Assembly: GCA_025934385.1 (NCBI GenBank)
Contig: JAICYE010000096.1
Span: forward strand, 1-7,459
Length of the DNA stretch: 7,459 bases
Direction: 5' to 3'
Source: Acidimicrobiia bacterium
GTDB taxonomy: Bacteria; Actinomycetota; Acidimicrobiia; IMCC26256; BP-133
Shown here: positions 1 through 5,456 of the stretch, one piece after another
Layout: every line of letters starts with the position of its first letter
How positions within the stretch are numbered: the first letter of the stretch is position 1
Position numbers and translations under genes: made by a program
Notes under the pieces: generated by a model
Told to the model about the DNA's origin: nothing
Seen by the model: the letters and a program-made list of their open reading frames with translations, nothing else
Database searches by the model: none

Positions 1-288
1 GCTCGCCCGCAGCTCCCCGGCCGACGGGCCCTGCGGCGCGGCCGGCCGCTGGCCGAGGGGGCCCGGCGCCGCTTCCGCCGCCACCGCCAGCCCGGGGACG
101 AGGACGTCGCCCGGCCGCGGCCCGTCGGCCAGCTCGCCCGCCACCCGGCGCAGCGAGTAGCCGAGCCGTTCCAGGGCCCGGCCCCAGGTGGCGGCCTGGA
201 CCGAGACGCCGTCGGGCCCGCCGAGGCGGAACGAGAGGATGGAGGCGAGCAAGCCGTCAGGCGGCGGTGGGAACTTCGGCGTCGGCAT
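1..288 (-). CDS. Probable glycosyltransferase, N-terminal part (3' end beyond the window)
   Basis: The minus-strand frame is open from an ATG at 288 to the window edge, giving 96 residues with no stop. Residues 17-51 carry a stretch typical of the start of GT-B-type glycosyltransferases in actinobacteria: a hydrophobic strand (ILSFRLG), then GGPDGVS at 23-29, a helix with a Trp (AATWGRALERLGY, 32-44) and a second strand (RRVAG). Such enzymes move a sugar from an activated donor to an acceptor, but neither can be told from this fragment. The ATG at 288 is preferred because GAGG (301-298) sits 9 bases upstream; a TTG at 252 would remove the proline-rich first 12 residues and has no visible ribosome binding site. 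With the ATG start the gene overlaps the end of the DUF5317 gene by 32 bases, so the two are probably co-transcribed. The family call rests on motif memory from an incomplete protein. Confidence 0.7.
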   Translation of the reverse strand, partial: MPTPKFPPPPDGLLASILSFRLGGPDGVSVQAATWGRALERLGYSLRRVAGELADGPRPGDVLVPGLAVAAEAAPGPLGQRPAAPQGPSAGELRAS

Positions 289-826
289 CGGCCCGGGCCT
301 CGGCCGCCGCCACCCGCCGCCGGGTCGCAGGGTTGCGGCTGCAGTGGAACACGACGTCGATCAGCCCGACCATCATGATGAGATCGCCGAACGACAACGA
401 CTGCCGCAGCGCCGGCACGAGGATGATGTCGCCCAGCGGCTTCAGCTTGTCGGACGGGCGCTGCGCGTGGTGCTTCGTCGTGGTGGCCACGGCCGCCTGC
501 GGCGCCCGGATGGGCATTCCCCGGTCGAGGGTGATGACGGCGCCGTTGAGGGCGATCCCGACCGCCACCACCGCCAGGCCCCGCAGCCGGAAGTTGAGCG
601 CGCAGAACAGCAGCAGGAAGGCGTAGGACACGACGAGCAGCGCCGACGCCAGGTGGCCGACCGTCCCCCGGGTGGGGTGGAGCACCTCGAGGCCCATCTG
701 GATCCCGACGGCCGCCCCCAGCACGCTCGGGCGGCGGAGCTCGGTGGCGGCGATGCGGCGGAGGCTGCCGCCGCTCACCAGGGCCAGACCGACCGCCAGG
801 GCCACCGTCACGAACAGGAACGACAT
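257..826 (-). CDS. DUF5317 family membrane protein
   Basis: This 189-residue protein has about five hydrophobic segments at residues 2-19, 34-49, 58-78, 83-100 and 145-161, so it is probably an integral membrane protein. The run NGAVITLDRGMP (94-105) and the later LGDIILVP and FGDLIMMVG stretches (131-138, 146-154) match my memory of DUF5317, a family of unknown function common in actinobacteria and other deep-branching bacteria. The tail (162-189) is polar and rich in Arg and Ala. The start was placed at the ATG at 826 because it gives a compact first membrane helix. The frame is open further upstream to a TTG at 850 and a GTG at 829, but the added residues (WERHYGV) look like non-coding DNA. 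No good ribosome binding site precedes 826, and a leaderless transcript is possible. The gene runs into a glycosyltransferase gene that overlaps its last 32 bases, which suggests an envelope-related role, not a demonstrated one. Confidence 0.75.
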   Translation of the reverse strand: MSFLFVTVALAVGLALVSGGSLRRIAATELRRPSVLGAAVGIQMGLEVLHPTRGTVGHLASALLVVSYAFLLLFCALNFRLRGLAVVAVGIALNGAVITLDRGMPIRAPQAAVATTTKHHAQRPSDKLKPLGDIILVPALRQSLSFGDLIMMVGLIDVVFHCSRNPATRRRVAAAEARADADAEVPTAA

Positions 827-831
827 CACCC

Positions 832-837
832 CATAAT
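832..837. promoter_or_regulatory. Possible bidirectional -10 element in the divergent gap
   Basis: The 43-base gap between the divergent starts holds CATAAT on the plus strand (five of six matches to TATAAT), which reads CATTAT on the minus strand (four of six). On the plus strand it would place transcription start near 843-845, giving a leader of roughly 25 bases that contains AGGAGG. On the minus strand it would place transcription start at about the ATG at 826, i.e. a leaderless message, which fits the lack of a ribosome binding site there. No convincing -35 hexamer is visible in either direction. This is inference from position and base composition only. Confidence 0.35.
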
Positions 838-857
838 GTCGCTCCCACAACCGGATG

Positions 858-863
858 AGGAGG
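858..863 (+). promoter_or_regulatory. Ribosome binding site that sets the start of the crotonase gene
   Basis: AGGAGG lies 6 bases before a GTG at 870, an ideal arrangement. An in-frame ATG at 855 lies directly before this motif and would require the ribosome binding site to be inside the coding region, so GTG 870 is the better start. Confidence 0.8.
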
Positions 864-869
864 ACCCCT

Positions 870-1646
870 GTGGAGCAGGTCCGCTACGAGGTCGACGGGG
901 CGGTGGCCCGGGTCACGATCGACCGTCCCGAGCGCCACAACGCCATGTCGTTCCAGGTCATGTCCGAGCTGGGCGAGGCTTTCGCCGCCGCCAAGGCTGA
1001 CGACGACGTCCGCGTCGTGGTGCTGACCGGCACCGGCGACCGGGCCTTCTGCGCCGGGGCCGACCTCGGCGGCATCGGCAGTAACGCCGGGGCCACCCGC
1101 ATGCACGAGGCCCGGGGCGGCCCGGCGGCGCTGTTCAAGGCGCTGTGGCACCTGGGCAAGCCGACGATCGCCCGGGTGCGGGGCTACTGCCTGGCCGGCG
1201 GCTTCGGGCTGGCCCTGTCCTGCGACTTCGTGGTGGCGTCGGAGGACTCCACGTTCGGCGCCCCGGAGATCGACATCGGCCTGTGGCCGTACCAGATCAC
1301 CGTGCCACTCATCCGGTCGATGCCGCCCAAGGTGGCGCTCGACCTCATGCTGACCGGCCGGAAGGTGAAGGCGGCCGAGGGCCAGCGGATGGGTTTCGTG
1401 TCGCGCCTCGTGCCGGCCGACGCGCTCGACAAGACCGTCGACGAGCTGGCTGCCACGCTGGCGGCGAAGTCGGCGGTGGTCACCCGCTGGGGCCGCACCT
1501 CGTTCTACCGGGCCGTCGACATGGCCGGCGAGGAGGCCCTCGACTACCTCCACGCCATGCTGACGGTGGCCACCCACACCGACGACGCCACCGAGGGCCT
1601 GACCGCCTTCGCCGAGAAACGACCGCCCAAGTGGACCCACCGGTGA
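870..1646 (+). CDS. Enoyl-CoA hydratase/isomerase family protein (crotonase fold)
   Basis: The 258-residue product has the usual length and landmarks of the crotonase superfamily, soluble enzymes that act on acyl-CoA thioesters. It has the early IDRPERHNAM segment (17-26), the first oxyanion-hole loop AFCAGADLG (59-67), the second oxyanion segment GYCLAGGFGLALSCD (105-119) and FGAPEIDIGLWP (129-140). In classical enoyl-CoA hydratase two glutamates activate water. The second is kept here as Glu133, but the first is replaced by Gly113. The protein may therefore be an isomerase, a hydratase of an unusual acyl-CoA or another crotonase reaction, and the substrate cannot be named. The C-terminal part (about 200-258) fits the helical trimerisation region. 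The start is GTG with AGGAGG 6 bases upstream. It is the first gene of a five-gene plus-strand block, 31 bases ahead of the lipoprotein gene. Family assignment is firm; the reaction is not. Confidence 0.9.
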   Translation: MEQVRYEVDGAVARVTIDRPERHNAMSFQVMSELGEAFAAAKADDDVRVVVLTGTGDRAFCAGADLGGIGSNAGATRMHEARGGPAALFKALWHLGKPTIARVRGYCLAGGFGLALSCDFVVASEDSTFGAPEIDIGLWPYQITVPLIRSMPPKVALDLMLTGRKVKAAEGQRMGFVSRLVPADALDKTVDELAATLAAKSAVVTRWGRTSFYRAVDMAGEEALDYLHAMLTVATHTDDATEGLTAFAEKRPPKWTHR

Positions 1647-1666
1647 CAAAGTGTCGCTGCTGCCCC

Positions 1667-1672
1667 GGGAGG
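1667..1672 (+). promoter_or_regulatory. Ribosome binding site for the small lipoprotein gene
   Basis: GGGAGG stands 5 bases before the GTG at 1678. It argues for that start over the in-frame GTG at 1651, which would place nine extra non-signal residues in front of the lysine that opens the signal peptide. Confidence 0.7.
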
Positions 1673-1677
1673 TCGGA

Positions 1678-1935
1678 GTGAAGAACGTCGCGATCGCCTT
1701 TCTCATCGCCCTGAGCATCGGGACGACCGGCTGTAGCAAAGGCTCCGGCAGCGGGTCGAACGCCTCGGCCACCACACCTTCTTCGGCGACGGCGTCCTCA
1801 CCCACCAGCCCCCCCGCCACCGGGCCGGTGACCGACGCCGACGTCGCCGAGGTCGACCAGATCCTCCACCGCCTCGACAGCGAACTCGGCCGGCTCGACT
1901 CCGACATGGCCACCGGCGAGGGGGAGGTGCAGTGA
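1678..1935 (+). CDS. Small probable lipoprotein of unknown function
   Basis: The 85-residue product begins with a short signal peptide (a Lys at 2, hydrophobic core at about 4-14), then TTGC with Cys19 as the likely lipidated residue. The lipobox is imperfect: Gly at -1 is good, but Thr at -3 is less usual than Leu. After the cysteine comes a low-complexity linker rich in Ser, Thr, Pro, Ala and Gly (about 20-50), as in tethers that span the cell wall. The tail (51-85) is acidic, with hydrophobic residues spaced as in an amphipathic helix (DVAEVDQILHRLDSELGRLD). The product would be anchored outside the membrane with its helix as a likely binding surface. The stop codon overlaps the GTG of the next gene (GTGA at 1932-1935), so the two are translationally coupled and probably work together. 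I do not recognise a named family. Confidence 0.75.
   Translation: MKNVAIAFLIALSIGTTGCSKGSGSGSNASATTPSSATASSPTSPPATGPVTDADVAEVDQILHRLDSELGRLDSDMATGEGEVQ
1921..1927 (+). promoter_or_regulatory. Ribosome binding site inside the end of the lipoprotein gene
   Basis: GGGGAGG lies 4 bases before the GTG at 1932 and within the last codons of the lipoprotein gene. It supports the GTG start of the secreted protein and coupled translation of the pair. Confidence 0.65.
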
Positions 1936-2630
1936 CCCCGCCGGCCATCCGCAAGGCGCTGGTCGTGGCGGCCGCCCTGGCCGTCGGGGCCACCGGCTCG
2001 GTGGGGCTGCGCCCCCGCCCCGCCGGCGCGCAGCAGGTCCGCCTCGCCGCCGCGAAGCAGGTGGCCACCGCGGCCATCACCCGGCGGGTGCTGGCCCTTC
2101 GGGAGCTGAGCACCGCGGCCAAGGCGATCGCCCGGCTGAGCGACGCCGACCGGAGCACCCTCACCAGCCAGCTGCAGGACCAGGTGAACGGCCTCACCAG
2201 CCTCAACGCCAAGATCCAGGGTGACGGCGACGAGGCCACCGTCCGGGCCGACGCCGGCGCCATCATCACCGACTACCGCGTCTACGTCCTCACCGTCCCC
2301 AAGGCCCGGGGCGTCGTCGTGTCCGACATCGAGCTCACCGCCGAGGACCGGCTGTCGAAGCTGGCCGACCGGCTGCAGACGATGATCGACCAGGCTTCTG
2401 GGAAGGACACGACGAAGGCCCGGGCCGACCTCGCCGCGCTCCGGGCCAAGCTGACCGCGGTCACCGGGATGGTCTCGCCGCTGCCGGCGGCGCTGCTGGC
2501 CCTCCAGCCGTCGGGCTACCCCGGGAACCGCACGATGCTGGAGCAGGGCCGGGCCTCCCTGCGGACGGGCCGGCAGACGCTCGGCGACGCCGCCACCCTG
2601 GCCCGCACGGTGATCGCCGACCTCAAGTAG
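1932..2630 (+). CDS. Secreted helical protein of unknown function
   Basis: The 232-residue product has a clear Sec-type signal peptide: a positive start (Arg7, Lys8), a hydrophobic core (about 9-25) and AGA at 31-33, after which signal peptidase I probably cuts before QQ. The mature part contains no cysteine and is rich in Ala, Leu, Asp, Lys and Arg, with spacing that suggests long amphipathic helices at about 36-70, 72-96, 135-155, 159-178 and 202-231. A central DYRVYVLTVPKARG (114-127) looks like a conserved core; I recall similar stretches in secreted actinobacterial proteins of unknown function. No enzyme motif was found. It starts with GTG in a 4-base overlap with the lipoprotein stop and ends 16 bases before tldD. 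It could be an extracellular helical-bundle partner of the lipoprotein, which is an inference from coupling and composition. Confidence 0.8.
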   Translation: MTPPAIRKALVVAAALAVGATGSVGLRPRPAGAQQVRLAAAKQVATAAITRRVLALRELSTAAKAIARLSDADRSTLTSQLQDQVNGLTSLNAKIQGDGDEATVRADAGAIITDYRVYVLTVPKARGVVVSDIELTAEDRLSKLADRLQTMIDQASGKDTTKARADLAALRAKLTAVTGMVSPLPAALLALQPSGYPGNRTMLEQGRASLRTGRQTLGDAATLARTVIADLK

Positions 2631-2634
2631 GGAG
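2631..2634 (+). promoter_or_regulatory. Weak ribosome binding site for tldD
   Basis: GGAG directly follows the TAG stop of the secreted-protein gene, and the ATG at 2647 is 12 bases further on. That spacing is long, so initiation may depend partly on ribosomes arriving from the gene upstream. Confidence 0.4.
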
Positions 2635-2646
2635 CAGCCGAAGCCG

Positions 2647-4080
2647 ATGTTCGATCCCGCCGTCGCCGCCGTCGAAGGAGCACTGGCCGCCGGCGCGGAG
2701 TACGCCGACGCCCGTGTCGTCGTCTCCCGCCGCCAGAATCTCGAAGCCCTGAACGAGACGATCGAGGCCCTCGACCAGTCCGAGTCGGCCGGCGTCGGCG
2801 TCCGGGCGTTGATCGGGTCGTCGTGGGGCTTCTTCGCCACCGCGGAGGCGGAGGACGCCCGCCGGGCCGGGGAGGCGGCGGCCGCCATCGCCCGGGCGTC
2901 GGCCACCGTGGCCGGCCCCCCGCTGGTGCTGGCCGACGTCCCCGTCCGGGACGACACCTACGAGACGCCCCACGACGAGGACCCGTTCGCCGTGTCGCCG
3001 GCCGAGAAGGCCGACCTGCTCCTCGGCGTGACGAAGACGATGCGGGCGGTCGACGGGGTGGCACTGGCCCGGGCCTTCCTCACCGCCTGGGACACCAGGA
3101 AGTGGTTCGTCTCCAGCCAGGGCCACCGGATCAGCCAGCACCTGGTGGAGTGCGGCGGCGGGATGGACGCCACCGCCGTCGGCGAGGCCGAGACGCAGCG
3201 CCGCTCCTACCCCCAGGCCTTCGGCCAGTTCGAGTCGGGCGGCTACGAGGTCATCCGGCGCTTCGACCTGCCCGACAACGCCGAGCGGGTGGCCGCCGAG
3301 GCGGTGGCCCTGCTCTCAGCCCCGCAGTGCCCCGAGGCCACCACCGACCGCGTGCTGGAGACGAGCCAGGTCGCCCTCCAGATCCACGAGTCGGTCGGCC
3401 ACGCCATCGAGCTCGACCGCATCCTCGGCTGGGAGGCGGCCTTCGCCGGGACGTCGTTCCTCGAGCTGCCCCGGCTCGGCAGCCTGGTCTACGGCTCGCC
3501 GTTGATGAACGTCACCGCCGACGCCACGCTGCCGGGCGCACTCGGCACGTTCGGCTACGACGACGAGGGCACGCCGGCCCAGCGGGTCGACATCGTCAGG
3601 GAGGGCACCTGGGTCGGCGTCCTGTCCGGGCGGGACTCCGCCGCCGTGGCCGGCCTGCCCCCCGGCGGCATGGTGCGGGGCGACGGCTACAACCGCCTGC
3701 CGATGGTCCGGATGACCAACGTCGGCCTCGTCCCGGGCGGGTCGTCGCTCGACGAGATCATCGCCGCCACCGACGATGGCGTCCTCATGGCCACCAACCG
3801 GTCGTGGTCGATCGACGACAAGCGGCTCAACTTCCAGTTCGGGTGCGAGATCGCCTGGGAGATCAGCGGCGGGCGGCTCGGCCGCATGCTCAAGAACCCG
3901 ACCTACACCGGGATCACCCCCCAGTTCTGGGCCGCCATGGACATGCTGGCCGGCGGCTCGGAGTGGATCCACTGGGGGGTTCCCAACTGCGGGAAGGGCC
4001 AGCCGATGCAGACGGCCCACACCGGGCACTCCGCCGCCCCGGCCCGGTTCCGGGACGTGCGCGTGGGGGTGAAGGGGTGA
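2647..4080 (+). CDS. tldD: TldD, catalytic subunit of the TldD/TldE metalloprotease
   Basis: The 477-residue product matches the usual TldD length and domain order: an N-terminal TldD/PmbA domain (about 15-90), a middle domain (about 110-225) and a C-terminal domain (about 230-475). The zinc site is intact. HESVGH at 247-252 is the HExxxH motif with Glu248 as the likely catalytic base, and Cys448 in NCGKGQP is the third ligand expected in the family. GRDSAAVAGLPPGGMVRGDG and the following NRLPMVRMTN are further family hallmarks in the C-terminal domain. In E. coli, TldD and TldE form a cytoplasmic heterodimer that feeds unfolded peptides through a narrow channel to the TldD active site. It matures microcin B17 and degrades the antitoxin CcdA. 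The substrate here is unknown. The ATG start leaves 16 bases after the secreted-protein gene, and the stop overlaps the tldE start by 4 bases, as expected for subunits made in equal amounts. Confidence 0.93.
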   Translation: MFDPAVAAVEGALAAGAEYADARVVVSRRQNLEALNETIEALDQSESAGVGVRALIGSSWGFFATAEAEDARRAGEAAAAIARASATVAGPPLVLADVPVRDDTYETPHDEDPFAVSPAEKADLLLGVTKTMRAVDGVALARAFLTAWDTRKWFVSSQGHRISQHLVECGGGMDATAVGEAETQRRSYPQAFGQFESGGYEVIRRFDLPDNAERVAAEAVALLSAPQCPEATTDRVLETSQVALQIHESVGHAIELDRILGWEAAFAGTSFLELPRLGSLVYGSPLMNVTADATLPGALGTFGYDDEGTPAQRVDIVREGTWVGVLSGRDSAAVAGLPPGGMVRGDGYNRLPMVRMTNVGLVPGGSSLDEIIAATDDGVLMATNRSWSIDDKRLNFQFGCEIAWEISGGRLGRMLKNPTYTGITPQFWAAMDMLAGGSEWIHWGVPNCGKGQPMQTAHTGHSAAPARFRDVRVGVKG

Positions 4081-5456
4081 CCGCGCTGTCCTCTCCGGGG
4101 ACACCCCGGACCCCGGGCGAAACGCAGGTGTGCGAGCAGGTGCTCGAGTTCGTCGGCACCCGGGCCGAGGCTCAGGTCACCGTCCACCGGACCCGTCCGG
4201 CGCTGACCCGTTTCGCCAACTCCTTCATCCACCAGAACGTCGGCGAGGCCGGTGTCTCCGTCAGCCTCAAGGTGGCGCTGCCCGACGGGCGGGTCGCCGC
4301 CGCGTCGACCACCCGGGCCGATGCGGCCGGGCTGGCGGCGCTGGTCGACGGCGCCCTGGCCGCCGCCGCCCTCCGGCCGGTCGACCCCGACTGGCCCGGC
4401 CTGGCCCCGCCGGCGCCGGTGGCCGACGTCGACCACCACGACCCCGCCACCGAGGAGGCCACGCCCGACGAGCGGGCCCGCCGGGTGCGGGCCTTCGTCG
4501 ACGCCGACCGCTCGCTACGGGCGGCCGGCTACTGCGACACCGACGGCGGTACCACGGCCTTCGCCAACTCCGCCGGCCAGCGGGCGGAGGGGCGGAGCAG
4601 CCGGGCCACGATCGACGGCATCCACCAGACGACCGACTCGGCCGGGTCGGGCCACGCCACCGCCGTCCGCCTCTCCGACATCGACGCCGCCGGCGTCGGT
4701 GCGGCGGCGGCCGACCGCGCCCGGCGTTCGGAGGCCGCGGCCGAACTCGAGCCGGGGGAGTACGAGGTCGTCCTCGAACCGGAGTGCGTGGCCACGATCC
4801 TGATCTTCCTGGCCTTCTACGGGTTCAACGCCAAGCAGGTCATCGAGGGCCAGTCGGCCGTCCGGCTCGGCGAGCCCCAGTTCGACCCAATGGTGTCCAT
4901 CTGGGACGACGCCACCGGCCCCGACGCCCTCGGCGTGGCCTTCGACGCCGACGGCACGCCGAAGCGCCGCCTCGACCTCGTGCGGGCCGGCGTCTCCACC
5001 GCCCTGGCCCACGACCGCCGCACGGCGAAGAAGATGGGCGCCGAGAGCACCGGCCACGCCGTCGGCGAGAGCGACGCATACGGGGCCATCCCCTCGAACC
5101 TGTTCCTGGGCCCGGCCGACGCCTCCTTCGGCGCCGGCACCGCCGACCTGATCTCCGCCGTGGGCCGCGGCCTGCTGGTCACGACGTTCAACTACTGCCG
5201 GATCCTCGACCCGAAGACGCAGGTGGTGACCGGCCTCACCCGCAACGGTACGTTCCTCATCGAGGACGGGAAGGTCCGGGGCGGGGTGAAGAACCTCCGC
5301 TTCACCCAGAGCTTCGTCGAGGCGCTCGGTCCGGGCAACGTCCTCGGCGTCGCCCGGGAGGCCCGCTTCGCCGACTCGGAGTTCGGGGCCGGGCTCGTCC
5401 ACTGTCCCGCCCTGCGCCTCGGCCGCTGGCGGTTCACGGGAGGGGCGCGGGGCTGA
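4077..5456 (+). CDS. tldE: TldE/PmbA, non-catalytic partner subunit of TldD
   Basis: The 459-residue product is close to the length of E. coli PmbA (TldE). The N-terminal domain contains LTRFANSFIHQNV (43-55), a typical TldD/PmbA segment. The middle domain spans roughly 120-210 and the C-terminal domain roughly 225-450. The segment AHDRRTAKKMGAESTGHA (311-328), followed by the NYCRILDP and GTFLIEDGKV stretches, is characteristic of the TldE branch. There is no HExxxH motif, in line with TldE being a structural partner that completes the substrate channel. The GTG at 4077 overlaps the tldD stop (GTGA) and has only a weak G-run (4065-4069) as ribosome binding site, so translation is probably coupled to tldD. 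A GTG at 4128 is an alternative start that would drop 17 poorly conserved residues, but it has no ribosome binding site. The 3' end overlaps the convergent gene by 23 bases. Confidence 0.92.
   Translation: MTALSSPGTPRTPGETQVCEQVLEFVGTRAEAQVTVHRTRPALTRFANSFIHQNVGEAGVSVSLKVALPDGRVAAASTTRADAAGLAALVDGALAAAALRPVDPDWPGLAPPAPVADVDHHDPATEEATPDERARRVRAFVDADRSLRAAGYCDTDGGTTAFANSAGQRAEGRSSRATIDGIHQTTDSAGSGHATAVRLSDIDAAGVGAAAADRARRSEAAAELEPGEYEVVLEPECVATILIFLAFYGFNAKQVIEGQSAVRLGEPQFDPMVSIWDDATGPDALGVAFDADGTPKRRLDLVRAGVSTALAHDRRTAKKMGAESTGHAVGESDAYGAIPSNLFLGPADASFGAGTADLISAVGRGLLVTTFNYCRILDPKTQVVTGLTRNGTFLIEDGKVRGGVKNLRFTQSFVEALGPGNVLGVAREARFADSEFGAGLVHCPALRLGRWRFTGGARG
4094..4110 (+). other. Perfect 7-bp hairpin in the first codons of tldE
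   Basis: TCCGGGG and CCCCGGA flank a 3-base loop (ACA), starting 14 bases after the end of the GTG start codon. The stem is nearly all G-C. It is not followed by a T-run, so it is not a standard intrinsic terminator. It could slow or tune entry into tldE after tldD, or be a by-product of the GC content and of the poorly conserved Ser/Pro/Gly/Thr codons there. Confidence 0.4.

Noticed and set aside
855..857. ATG as start of the crotonase gene
   Set aside because: It lies directly before AGGAGG, which is ideally spaced for GTG 870. The extra residues MRRTP are just the translated ribosome binding site region.
188..1000. Long open frame on the plus strand rich in Arg, Gly, His and Pro, antisense to the DUF5317 gene
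   Set aside because: Low-complexity composition typical of the wrong frame in high-GC DNA. It covers the divergent gap and the start of the crotonase gene, both of which have better support.
1678..1935. The small gene as a RiPP or microcin-like precursor processed by TldD/TldE
   Set aside because: It has a lipoprotein signal peptide and Ser/Thr/Pro tether, no Gly/Cys/Ser-rich core of the thiazole/oxazole type, and no modification enzyme gene is present in the window.
2823..4076. Upstream extension of the tldE frame, which stays open far into tldD
   Set aside because: Its translation is a run of Arg, Gly and Pro without family motifs, while the overlapping tldD frame matches its family throughout. 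The frame is open only because stops are rare at this GC content.
3316..4104. Minus-strand open frame opposite tldD
   Set aside because: It is antisense to conserved tldD codons including HExxxH, shows no recognisable domain and has no promoter or ribosome binding site that I can see.
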